From Candidatus Dormiibacterota bacterium (GTDB lineage: Bacteria; Chloroflexota; Dormibacteria; Aeolococcales; Aeolococcaceae): a stretch of DNA of 5,575 bases. Both the position numbers and the translations under genes were made by a program. The notes under the pieces are model-generated. The model searched no databases. It had not been told where the DNA came from and saw only the letters and a program-made list of their open reading frames with translations. The stretch spans positions 1-5,575 of the forward strand of contig CATPAP010000210.1 in the NCBI GenBank assembly GCA_955651875.1, in the 5' to 3' direction. Shown one piece after another: positions 1 through 4,872 of this stretch; positions within the stretch are counted from its first letter, which is position 1, and each line of letters begins with the position of its first letter.

Positions 1-231
1 CGACTCCGCGGGGGCGGCCAACAGGCGCTGCGCCTGCAGTGCGATGGTGACGTCCCGGTCACGACCGTGGAGGATGACCATGGTCACCCGGTCGCTGATT
101 CCTCCGCGCTGGGCGCCCAGGAGCGTGATGGTTCCTCGCGGTGTACTCCTACCGATGAGGAAGGCGCCGAGTGCGACGCCGACGAGCACCGCGGCGACGC
201 TGAGGAGCACGAGCCGACGTCTTCGACGCAT
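1..231 (-). CDS. Partial membrane-anchored or secreted protein, N-terminal 77 residues
   Basis: The minus strand is open from an ATG at 231 to the left edge of the window, giving 77 residues without a stop. The product begins MRRRRRLVLLSVAAVLVGVA: five arginines, then about 20 hydrophobic residues (roughly 7-27). This is a positive-inside signal anchor or uncleaved signal peptide, so the rest probably lies outside the membrane. Residues 34-77 are a mixed, beta-prone stretch (for example RVTMVILHGRDRDV) that I cannot assign to a family. Codons are mostly G or C at the third position, which supports real coding. No clear Shine-Dalgarno precedes the ATG. A TAnnnT hexamer on the minus strand at 289-294 could be a -10 element but has no convincing -35. 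The gene diverges from the broken copy at 351. The function is unknown and the C-terminus lies outside the window. Confidence 0.6.
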   Translation of the reverse strand, partial: MRRRRRLVLLSVAAVLVGVALGAFLIGRSTPRGTITLLGAQRGGISDRVTMVILHGRDRDVTIALQAQRLLAAPAES

Positions 232-350
232 CAGGGTGCCTGGTTGCTCACGGGGGACTGGTCGATGCGATTCTGGTGGAAAGCTTCGATCTTAGTGGTG
301 TCGGCAGGCGCCAGGGACAGGAACCAGTTCCAATTCTAGGAGTACCGCCA

Positions 351-625
351 ATGCCGTCCTACACCGAGTTCGCCGCCAAGTCGCGCGAGGACCTCGCCGT
401 CAACCTGCGCCAGGCCAAGGATATGCAGGTCGCCGCCATCGGGGTGCTCGGCGCCCTTCACCGCCCTCGCCGTGCCCATCTCGCTCGGCCCCCGTCCCCG
501 CCTCGGACCGCTGGCTTCCAGCCGTCGACCAGGCCATCACCCATGGCTTCAACTTCTGCAGCCAGCTCGTCGGGCGCCAGTACGACTACATCGCCAACGC
601 TGTCGACCGCTCCGCCAGCAACTAG
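351..625 (+). pseudogene. Frameshifted copy of the small phasin-like gene
   Basis: This is a second version of the intact gene at 4419-4700. It opens MPSYTEFAAKSREDLAVNLR and stays in frame to about residue 36. One extra base within 454-461 (CCCTTCACC, where the intact copy has CCCTGACC) shifts the frame. The next stretch (TALAVPISLGPRP) reads in frame +1. A second extra base in the C-rich run at 486-498 shifts it again, and the remainder (SDRWLPAVDQAITHGFNF, QYDYIANAVDRSASN) ends at TAG 623-625. Apart from these two indels no stop interrupts the restored frame. The Shine-Dalgarno AGGAG at 338-342 is preserved. As sequenced, the unshifted frame runs on to about 737 as a proline/serine-rich nonsense tail. 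The gene is either a recent pseudogene or intact and misread at two C-rich runs. Unlike the right copy, no strong promoter precedes it. Confidence 0.85.
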
Positions 626-759
626 CTGGACACGGCGCGGGTGGGGTCCTGGAGCGCGCGCTGTCTGCGGGACGGCCCGCGCCCCGACGTCCTCCGCGTC
701 GCCAGTGGTGGCCATGGTCTCCGATCTGGCAGCGTGATCAAGCCCGACCCGCCTACGCT

Positions 760-785
760 TGGCGGATTGGCGACTCCATCCGCCA
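760..785 (+). promoter_or_regulatory. Conserved hairpin, left copy
   Basis: The arms TGGCGGAT (760-767) and ATCCGCCA (778-785) pair perfectly over 8 bp around a 10-base loop. The same hairpin stands before the intact adenylate kinase at 4828-4853, with one loop base changed. Here the outer flanks CGC (before a bulged T) and GCG could add three more pairs. It lies 18 bases upstream of the GTG at 804. It may be a 5' leader element of the former adenylate kinase transcript; the function is unknown. Confidence 0.5.
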
Positions 786-803
786 GCGCGAGAGGGAGGT
801 GAC

Positions 804-908
804 GTGCTCGTCGGTGATCACGCTGCTATGAACGCCGAGTCCGAGGGCACGGCGAGCGCCTCGGCGACGGTCCGTGGGCACAATGTCATCTGGGGCGAGA
901 CCGTGTAG
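804..908 (+). CDS. Possible 34-residue ORF on a displaced adk start
   Basis: The ribosome binding site (GAGGGAGG, 792-799) and GTG start of the repeat unit are the ones that serve adenylate kinase in the right copy. Here, after the shared codons for MLV, the frame enters unrelated sequence. It reads GDHAAMNAESEGTASAS and so on to GHNVIWGETV before TAG at 906-908. An internal ATG at 828 is in the same frame. Third positions are mostly G or C, so it looks codon-like, but it is very short and I recognise no family. It is best read as a by-product of the break at 812, or as a fragment of another gene joined there. Translation is plausible because the start signals are intact; a function is not shown. 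Confidence 0.25.
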   Translation: MLVGDHAAMNAESEGTASASATVRGHNVIWGETV

Positions 909-1124
909 GGCCGCGCCTCTCGCGCTTCAGCGGGGACGATCGCGTAACCGGCACACGGGATGACTCCGCCGACGGCCACCCGCGGGCAGGCGCCATCCGC
1001 AGATGGTCCACCACAGGCGCCAGCAATGCGGTGGGTCGCGAGGTCGAGGATGAGGATGTTGCGTTCCATACCTCAAGGATGCGGGTTGCGCCGCAGCTTC
1101 GCCAGCGCACATCCACGGGTGCGA
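909..1124. other. Intergenic stretch with no convincing gene
   Basis: No well-supported gene lies between the left repeat copy and the end of the sensor kinase gene. A minus-strand ORF from ATG 1069 to TGA 818 would encode 83 residues beginning MERNILILDLATHRIAG. A GAGGT motif abuts that ATG directly, too close for a normal ribosome binding site. Its third-position GC (roughly three quarters) is lower than in the sure genes. It also overlaps the short plus-strand ORF at 804-908. It resembles no family I know, so it is noted here rather than called. Confidence 0.4.
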
Positions 1125-1156
1125 CAACCCCGTAATTACCGCTGCCCGCGGGGTTG
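1125..1156 (-). terminator. Hairpin directly after the sensor kinase stop
   Basis: CAACCCCG (1125-1132) and CGGGGTTG (1149-1156) form a perfect 8-bp stem with a 16-base loop. On the minus strand the stem starts one base after the sensor kinase stop codon (1158-1160). There is no U-tract after it, which is common for terminators or 3'-end stabilising hairpins in high-GC genomes. The position argues for the 3' end of the response regulator-sensor kinase transcript. Confidence 0.5.
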
Positions 1157-1157
1157 C

Positions 1158-2618
1158 TCAACCGGCAACCGACATCGCAGGCGGCGAGGCCGGCAGCCGG
1201 GCCTCGATCGCCGTCCCCTTGCCCGGCGCCGAAGAGACCACCAGACGTCCTCCGAGCAGGTCGGCGCGCTCCCGCATGCCCACCAAGCCAAGCTGCCCCC
1301 CCACAGCACCAGTCCCCGGTCGTGCATCGAAGCCGATGCCGTCGTCGGCCACACGAATCCGCAGCGCGTCCTCGTCATAGTGGAGACCGACTCGAGCTGC
1401 ATGCGCAGACGCGTGACGGGTGACGTTGCTCACCGCCTCCTGGATGATTCGGAAGGCTCCGAGCTCGGCGTCCGCTGCGAGCCGCACCTGGGTGCCGGTC
1501 ACCTCGAAATCCAGACGAACAGCGTGGGCGTCCTCGACATCCGCGAGCAGGCCGCGGACGGCGGCGACCAGGCCAAGTTGGTCCAGCCCAGGCGGTCGCA
1601 GCCCACGAGCAACGTCACGCAGACGTCCGATGATCTCGAGCAGCTCGACACGCGTCTCCAGCAGCGCTGCAGAAGTGGGACCAGGCCCTCCTTGCATGAC
1701 CAGGCTGTCCATGCGGTGGGCGAGGTGAATCAGCCGCTGGAGTGGGTCATCGTGTATCTCGTGGGCGATGTGCCGGCGCTCCTCCTCCTGAGCCGCCAGC
1801 ACCCGGGCGGCGTACGAGCGCACTGCAGCCCGCTCCCGATACTCCTCCGTCAGATCCTGAAACACCAGCTGTCGACTGTCGCCGCCATCTTCACCGCCAG
1901 GGCGCACACGTGCGACGCGCAAGCGATACGTGCGAACGACACCGTCGGCCATGTCGATGGACTCGATGGAAGCCTCGGTCTGGCCGCGCAAACCCTCGTG
2001 GCCGACGCCGAGTGCGCTGTCGGTCTTTCTGCCGATGATGCGATCTCCGAACGCGACGGCGGCCGCGGGATTCGCCTCGGTGATCACGCCATCTTCGTCG
2101 ACAATCACGATCGGAAAGATGTTGGTCTGAAACAACTCTCGGTACCGGAGCTCGACCTCGCGCCGCTCTCCCTCAGCAGCCTCGGCGCGGCGTCGCTGGA
2201 TCATTGCGCGCTCGATGTGCGCACCAACGAAGACCGCGACCCCGTCGACGATGGCGAGGTCGATCAGATCGTCGGCGGGGTGGCCCAGTGCATTGGGCAG
2301 GGAAAGATCGGGAAGCCACAGCAGGGTCGCCCAGAGGGCGGTCGCGGCCGAGCCGGCCAGCCCATAACGCAGGGCCGAGTACAGCACCGGGAGGAGAAGC
2401 AGTCCGACCGGGCTGCCCGTCGGAAAGGCCGTGGATTCCAGCACGCCGGCGGAATCCAGGTAGAAGTGGAGCCCGGCCAGAGTGATGACAGCGACCTGGA
2501 CTGCCCAGAAGGAGGCGTCGCGCAGCGGGGGGTGGAGCGCCTCGCGCAGCACACTCCGGGCAGTGCGCAGCCAGCCGTGGGCTGCCGGAGCCAGTGTCAG
2601 CCCTGACCTAATACTCAT
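1158..2618 (-). CDS. NarL-type sensor histidine kinase with membrane and PAS domains
   Basis: The 486-residue product is a two-component sensor kinase of the HisKA_3 (NarX/DegS-like) class. Residues about 35-135 hold an N-terminal membrane region with several hydrophobic segments (about 36-50, 70-82, 85-103, 118-133). A PAS-like domain follows at about 157-260 (NIFPIVIVDEDGVITEANPA). The dimerisation/phosphoacceptor helix contains EEERRHIAHEIHDDPLQRL with the likely phosphorylated His289. The HATPase_c domain shows an N-box around EAVSNVTRH (394-402), a G1 box DDGIGF (425-430) and a G2 box GLVGMRERADLLGG. It should pass phosphate to the response regulator encoded just upstream. ATG 2618 is preferred because it overlaps the regulator stop by 11 bases (ATGAGTATTAG), giving translational coupling; a longer frame to 2711 would lie deep inside the regulator gene. 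The input signal is unknown. PAS could bind a ligand or cofactor, or the membrane part could sense the envelope. Confidence 0.93.
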   Translation of the reverse strand: MSIRSGLTLAPAAHGWLRTARSVLREALHPPLRDASFWAVQVAVITLAGLHFYLDSAGVLESTAFPTGSPVGLLLLPVLYSALRYGLAGSAATALWATLLWLPDLSLPNALGHPADDLIDLAIVDGVAVFVGAHIERAMIQRRRAEAAEGERREVELRYRELFQTNIFPIVIVDEDGVITEANPAAAVAFGDRIIGRKTDSALGVGHEGLRGQTEASIESIDMADGVVRTYRLRVARVRPGGEDGGDSRQLVFQDLTEEYRERAAVRSYAARVLAAQEEERRHIAHEIHDDPLQRLIHLAHRMDSLVMQGGPGPTSAALLETRVELLEIIGRLRDVARGLRPPGLDQLGLVAAVRGLLADVEDAHAVRLDFEVTGTQVRLAADAELGAFRIIQEAVSNVTRHASAHAARVGLHYDEDALRIRVADDGIGFDARPGTGAVGGQLGLVGMRERADLLGGRLVVSSAPGKGTAIEARLPASPPAMSVAG

Positions 2619-3360
2619 CGGTCTCGGCGGTGGGGACAGTCGCCAGATTGTGGCTGAGGGCGAAGAGGACCGCCTCGGTGCGGGATCGGACGCCACACTT
2701 GGCAAAGACATTGGAGACGTAGCCCTCGACCGTGCGCAGCCCCACCCCGAGTGCCTGCGCGATCTCCCTGTTGGACGATCCCTTGACCAGCAGGCGAAGG
2801 GCGTCCGTCTCCCGAGGCGTGAGGTGCTCCACGAGGGGACGCTTGCTCCGCCAGCGCTCCATGAGTCGCTTTGAGATCCTCTCGTCGGTCACGGTGGCAC
2901 CGGCGGCCGCAGCGCGGACGGCACTGACCAGTTCGGCGGCGCTCACCGTCTTGAGGAGGTACCCGCACGCCCCGGCCTCGAACGCCTCAGTGATGTAGAC
3001 GTAGTCGTCATATGCCGAGAGAACAACGCAGCGGACCTGGGGTGCGATCCGAGCCACGGTGCGGATTACGTCGATTCCGTTCATCCCCTTGAGCTGGACG
3101 TCGACCAGCATCACTGAGGGCTTCAGGTCCAGGGCGAGCCGGACTGCCTCCTCGCCAGTGCTCGCCTCGCCGACCACACGAATCAATGGGTCGTGCTCGA
3201 GCAACTGCCGGGTGCCCTCGCGGACGATACGGTGGTCGTCCACCAGGACGACTGCGAACGACGCGTTCGGCCCAGTACCTCCGCCCGTGGGCAGATGCTC
3301 CAAGCCGACCTCGTCGGCCCCGGCGGAGCCCACCGTGCCGTCAGGACGCGCCGGCAACAT
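2608..3360 (-). CDS. NarL/FixJ-family response regulator (REC-LuxR HTH)
   Basis: The 250-residue product has a receiver domain at about 36-155 and a LuxR-type helix-turn-helix at about 178-235. The receiver shows the acidic pair Asp41-Asp42 (VLVDDHRIV), the phosphorylation site Asp87 (MLVDVQLKG), the switch Ser115 (VVLSAYDD) and Lys137 (YLLKT). The HTH reads LTPRETDALRLLVKGSSNRE, then IAQALGVGLRTVEGYVSN, a typical DNA-recognition unit. It is a DNA-binding regulator, most likely phosphorylated by the kinase encoded immediately downstream, whose start overlaps its stop. From ATG 3360 the protein carries a 34-residue, low-complexity Gly/Pro-rich extension before the receiver, longer than usual for the family, so an internal GTG start cannot be excluded. 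ATG 3360 has no Shine-Dalgarno, but a -10-like TAACCT sits 7 bases upstream, which fits a leaderless transcript. The target genes are unknown. Confidence 0.94.
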   Translation of the reverse strand: MLPARPDGTVGSAGADEVGLEHLPTGGGTGPNASFAVVLVDDHRIVREGTRQLLEHDPLIRVVGEASTGEEAVRLALDLKPSVMLVDVQLKGMNGIDVIRTVARIAPQVRCVVLSAYDDYVYITEAFEAGACGYLLKTVSAAELVSAVRAAAAGATVTDERISKRLMERWRSKRPLVEHLTPRETDALRLLVKGSSNREIAQALGVGLRTVEGYVSNVFAKCGVRSRTEAVLFALSHNLATVPTAETDEY

Positions 3361-3367
3361 CCGCGTC

Positions 3368-3373
3368 AGGTTA
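3368..3373 (-). promoter_or_regulatory. Putative -10 element for the two-component operon
   Basis: The minus strand reads TAACCT here, matching TAnnnT, and 7 bases separate it from the A of ATG 3360. Transcription starting on that A would give a leaderless mRNA, common in actinobacteria, and would explain the missing Shine-Dalgarno. I see no good -35 hexamer at the usual distance, so the call is tentative. Confidence 0.35.
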
Positions 3374-3395
3374 CACTGCTTTGGTGATGCCGGAT

Positions 3396-3415
3396 AGAGG
3401 AGGAAGTCATCCTCT
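3396..3415. promoter_or_regulatory. Inverted repeat upstream of the response regulator
   Basis: AGAGGA (3396-3401) and TCCTCT (3410-3415) are perfect inverted 6-base arms separated by 8 bases. The repeat lies 23 bases upstream of the candidate -10, roughly where an activator or autoregulating LuxR-type dimer could bind. Six-base arms can occur by chance; this is a candidate operator only. Confidence 0.25.
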
Positions 3416-3492
3416 GGGCGGGTCGGTTGCCCGTCTTGCAGCTCACAAGGGACTGGTCTCGCTGCCCGGAGTACGCGCGCGCACGCCCGAGG

Positions 3493-3507
3493 GATGGAGC
3501 CTCCATC
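3493..3507. promoter_or_regulatory. Perfect 15-base palindrome
   Basis: GATGGAG (3493-3499), a central C, and CTCCATC (3501-3507) form a perfect dyad with 7-base arms. It could be a protein-binding operator. As RNA it folds only with a short GCC loop. On the minus strand it lies 18 bases beyond the CCA end of the tRNA fragment, so it might also be the old tRNA terminator, although no U-tract follows. Confidence 0.35.
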
Positions 3508-3525
3508 AGACCTAGGGCGCTTCAG

Positions 3526-3582
3526 TGGAGCGCGAGACGAGGCTCGAACTTGCGACCTTACCTTGGCAAGGGGATGCTCCTA
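3526..3582 (-). pseudogene. 3' fragment of tRNA-Gly(GCC), anticodon arm to CCA
   Basis: Read on the minus strand, the segment carries part of a D-arm (TAGGAGCA) and an anticodon loop TTGCCAA with anticodon GCC. A variable loop, a T-loop TTCGAGC in a degraded T-stem, the 3' acceptor strand CTCGCGC, discriminator T and an encoded CCA (TGG at 3526-3528) follow. It lines up with typical actinobacterial tRNA-Gly(GCC). The 5' acceptor strand that should read about GCGCGAG is absent upstream. The anticodon stem keeps only its two inner pairs plus one outer pair. The T-stem has an A-C mismatch at 51-63. The variable loop is one base short. It therefore cannot fold as a complete tRNA. Such 3' tRNA fragments are typical leftovers of site-specific integration at tRNA genes. 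Confidence 0.7.
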
Positions 3583-3625
3583 ATGTGTCTTCTGTAGCTG
3601 TCGAAGATGGCCTCGTCGGGGCTAC

Positions 3626-3634
3626 TGCCATAAT
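3626..3634 (+). promoter_or_regulatory. Weak extended -10 upstream of the psiE-like gene
   Basis: TGCCATAAT matches an extended -10 (TGn followed by CATAAT). No recognisable -35 lies 16-18 bases upstream. Transcription would start near 3641, leaving about 80 bases before the leader ORF. It is the best candidate I can see for this gene. Confidence 0.3.
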
Positions 3635-3721
3635 GCGTTCCGTCAGTCGAAGCGACCAGAACCGAACGTCGCGACCTGGTCAGGCGCAGCTACGATCGTC
3701 GACCCACCACCAGGAGCGACG

Positions 3722-3754
3722 ATGGTCCAGCGATTGACGCCCGGCCGACCATGA
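3722..3754 (+). CDS. Ten-residue leader ORF overlapping the psiE-like start
   Basis: ATG 3722 follows a strong Shine-Dalgarno (AGGAG, 3712-3716) at a 5-base spacing. It encodes MVQRLTPGRP. The TGA stop (3752-3754) overlaps the ATG of the psiE-like gene as ATGA. The psiE-like start has no Shine-Dalgarno of its own and no in-frame start nearby upstream. The simplest reading is that ribosomes load at this mini-ORF and re-initiate at the overlapping ATG, so the peptide acts as a translational coupler. Whether the peptide itself does anything is unknown. Confidence 0.5.
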   Translation: MVQRLTPGRP

Positions 3755-4221
3755 CCGCGCTGCGAGGCGGCCGAAGGCACCGGCGCGCCCTTGCCGGACT
3801 CGAGATCATCGAGGACCTGATCTACGCGATCATCGCGATCTTCCTGATCGCCAGTGGCGTCTTTCTCCTCCTGGGCGCTGGGATCGACATCAGCAAGAAC
3901 TTCGACGTCAACAACATTCATCCGTTGGTCGTTCGCGTCCTCGACGAGACCCTGCTCGTCTTCATGGTGGTTGAGTTGCTGCACACTGTGCGGATAACTC
4001 TACGCGACCACGTGCTCGCTGCTGAGCCCTTCCTCATCGTTGGGCTGATTGCCGGTGTGCGGCGCATCCTCATCCTCACCGCTAGCAGCGACAGCCTCCA
4101 CAGCGGGCCTGACTTCGTCGTCTACTGGGTGCAGCTGCTGTTGCTGATCGTCCTGGTGGTGGCGATGGTTGTCGCTCTCTTCATCTGGCGCCGGGCAGGT
4201 CCTCGCACCGGGGAGGACTAG
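3751..4221 (+). CDS. PsiE-family (phosphate-starvation-inducible E) membrane protein
   Basis: The 156-residue product is a small integral membrane protein with a basic N-terminus (RGGRRHRR). It has four hydrophobic segments at about 22-43, 60-80, 92-110 and 122-146. The central block (LDETLLVFMVVELLHTVRI, LRDHVLAAEPFLIVGLIAGV, RRILILTA) matches the PsiE family as I know it, notably the VELLHTVRI and EPFLIVGLIA-RRILI motifs. In E. coli psiE responds to phosphate limitation and cAMP-CRP, but the molecular function is not established, and I see no Pho box here. The ATG overlaps the stop of a ten-codon leader ORF that carries the only good ribosome binding site. The C-terminus is short, charged and likely cytoplasmic. 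The gene stands alone, divergent from the two-component operon, whose regulator might control it from the shared upstream region; that is inference. Confidence 0.85.
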   Translation: MTALRGGRRHRRALAGLEIIEDLIYAIIAIFLIASGVFLLLGAGIDISKNFDVNNIHPLVVRVLDETLLVFMVVELLHTVRITLRDHVLAAEPFLIVGLIAGVRRILILTASSDSLHSGPDFVVYWVQLLLLIVLVVAMVVALFIWRRAGPRTGED

Positions 4222-4317
4222 CGGCCTGCTCGCCCAGCACATACGGGCGCGCACTGAGAGCGGCCATCACTCTGGGTTTGGCCGACCCGCCAACGGCATC
4301 GTCGAGGATCGTATGGC

Positions 4318-4347
4318 TTGACAAACAACCCGTCTGCTTGGTATACT
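4318..4347 (+). promoter_or_regulatory. Near-consensus sigma70-type promoter for the phasin-like gene
   Basis: A perfect -35 TTGACA (4318-4323) and -10 TATACT (4342-4347) are separated by 18 bases. TGG just before the -10 gives an extended -10. The AT-rich hexamers stand out in this GC-rich DNA. The predicted start is near 4354, leaving a leader of about 65 bases. The left repeat copy has no equivalent. It should drive strong, probably constitutive transcription of 4419-4700 and possibly read into adenylate kinase. Confidence 0.85.
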
Positions 4348-4376
4348 TCGCACCGTCTCTTCCACCACATCGCAGA

Positions 4377-4394
4377 GCGGCGACCATCCGCCGC
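4377..4394 (+). other. GC hairpin in the 5' leader
   Basis: GCGGCG (4377-4382) and CGCCGC (4389-4394) pair perfectly around a 6-base loop, ending 11 bases before the Shine-Dalgarno. It may stabilise the transcript's 5' end. It lies outside the repeated unit, so it is specific to the right copy. Function is inferred only. Confidence 0.35.
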
Positions 4395-4418
4395 AGGGGA
4401 GACGCAGGAGTACCGCCA

Positions 4419-4700
4419 ATGCCGTCCTACCCCGAATTCGCCACCAAGTCGCGCGAGGACCTCACCGTCAACCTGCGCCAGGCCAAGGAGATCCACGTCG
4501 CCGCCATCGGCGTGCTGCGCGCCCTGACCACCGTCGCCGTCCCCGTCTCGGTTGCCCCCCTCCCTGCCTCGGACCGCTGGCTTCCAGCCGTCGACCAGGC
4601 CATCACCCACGGCTTCGACTTCTGCAACCAGCTCGTCGAGCGCCAGTACGACTACATCGTCAACGCTGTCGACCGCACCGCATCGCCAGCAACTAACTGA
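4419..4700 (+). CDS. Small phasin-like protein (93 residues), intact copy
   Basis: The product starts MPSYPEFATKSREDLTVNLR and ends at TGA 4698-4700. An amphipathic N-terminal helix with regularly spaced charges (about 5-40) leads through a Val/Pro-rich linker (VAVPVSVAPLPAS, 39-51) to a second helical part (DQAITHGFDFCNQLVERQYD, 59-78). The layout of helix, proline-rich linker and helix with F-x-F and Q-L-V-x-x-Q-x-x-Y is reminiscent of small actinobacterial phasin or HBHA-like proteins that coat polyester or lipid granules. I rate this as resemblance, not identification. There is no signal peptide and no clear membrane span. It has a single cysteine (residue 69). AGGAG at 4406-4410 sits 8 bases before ATG. 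It is driven by a near-consensus promoter, so high expression is likely. A broken second copy lies at 351-625. Confidence 0.85.
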   Translation: MPSYPEFATKSREDLTVNLRQAKEIHVAAIGVLRALTTVAVPVSVAPLPASDRWLPAVDQAITHGFDFCNQLVERQYDYIVNAVDRTASPATN

Positions 4701-4714
4701 GCACGGCGCGGGTG

Positions 4715-4744
4715 GTGTTCCGGAGAGCGCCCACTCCGGAACGC
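4715..4744 (+). terminator. Strong hairpin after the phasin-like gene
   Basis: GTTCCGGAG (4717-4725) and CTCCGGAAC (4734-4742) form a perfect 9-bp stem with an 8-base loop. One wobble and one further pair extend it to 11 bp. It starts 14 bases after the stop codon. No U-tract follows, so it may be a partial terminator or a 3' stabiliser that lowers read-through into adenylate kinase. In the left copy only a weaker version remains (GTCCTG 646-651 with CGGGAC 668-673). Confidence 0.55.
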
Positions 4745-4827
4745 TCCCGCCCCGACATCCTCCCGCCTCGCCGACAGCGCCATCGCCGCCGGCCCGGCAG
4801 CGCGAAGTAGCCCGACTCGCCTACGCT

Positions 4828-4853
4828 TGGCGGATTGGCGTCTCCATCCGCCA
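4828..4853 (+). promoter_or_regulatory. Conserved hairpin just upstream of adenylate kinase
   Basis: TGGCGGAT (4828-4835) and ATCCGCCA (4846-4853) form a perfect 8-bp stem with loop TGGCGTCTCC, ending 6 bases before the ribosome binding site. Stem and position are identical in the left copy, although the spacer upstream has diverged. A bulged T followed by CGC/GTG (CGC/GCG in the left copy) could extend the stem by three pairs. TACGCT (4822-4827) directly before it fits TAnnnT and could be a -10, but no -35 is apparent. A leader element or operator controlling adenylate kinase is plausible. Confidence 0.5.
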
Positions 4854-4872
4854 GTGCGTGGAGGGAGTTGAC

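Larger units (their letters stand above)
338..812 (+). repeat. Left copy of a diverged direct repeat (small gene, spacer, adk start)
   Basis: This stretch matches 4406-4881 in the same orientation. It starts exactly at the Shine-Dalgarno (AGGAGTACCGCCA, identical in both copies) and ends after the third codon of the adenylate kinase frame (GTG CTC GTC here, GTG CTT GTC in the other copy). By eye, about nine in ten bases match over the first 100 bases of the small gene. The spacer is more diverged until a strongly conserved block at about 741-812. Total lengths are almost equal (475 and 476 bases). Upstream of 338 and downstream of 812 I see no similarity to the flanks of the right copy. Confidence 0.85.
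3416..3721. other. Intergenic stretch between divergent operons
   Basis: This region separates the leftward response regulator from the rightward psiE-like gene. It holds the 15-base palindrome, the tRNA-Gly fragment and a weak extended -10, each listed separately. A plus-strand frame starting at 3525 (MERETRLELATLPWQG) is the antisense reading of the tRNA fragment and is not a gene. Confidence 0.6.

Noticed and set aside
320..331. GGAAC-CA-GTTCC inverted repeat before the left copy
   Set aside because: Five-base arms are short enough to be chance, and the element is absent from the other copy.
818..1069. Minus-strand ORF of 83 codons after the sensor kinase
   Set aside because: It has a misplaced Shine-Dalgarno, moderate third-position GC and no recognisable motif. 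It follows the terminator-like hairpin and overlaps another candidate frame.
960..2606. Long plus-strand open frame of 548 codons
   Set aside because: It lies antisense to the sensor kinase, whose domains and motifs are clear. GC-rich third positions routinely open the opposite strand. The translation is low in hydrophobic order and matches no family.
2619..2711. Longer start for the sensor kinase
   Set aside because: The extra 31 residues are Ser/Pro-rich and lie within the response regulator coding region. The ATG at 2618, overlapping the regulator stop, is a standard coupled start.
3525..3737. Plus-strand ORF of 70 codons (MERETRLELATLPWQG...)
   Set aside because: Its first part is the antisense translation of the tRNA-Gly fragment, a well-known spurious reading, and the rest has no coding features.
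813..4405. Intervening segment as a transposon or integron cassette
   Set aside because: No transposase, integrase, terminal inverted repeats or attC-like R sites were found; the flanks are long direct repeats, so only duplication or recombination is supported.
4552..4872. Upstream extension of the adenylate kinase frame
   Set aside because: The extra 107 residues read through the phasin-like gene out of frame and the noncoding spacer. A ribosome binding site and the normal family start are at GTG 4873.
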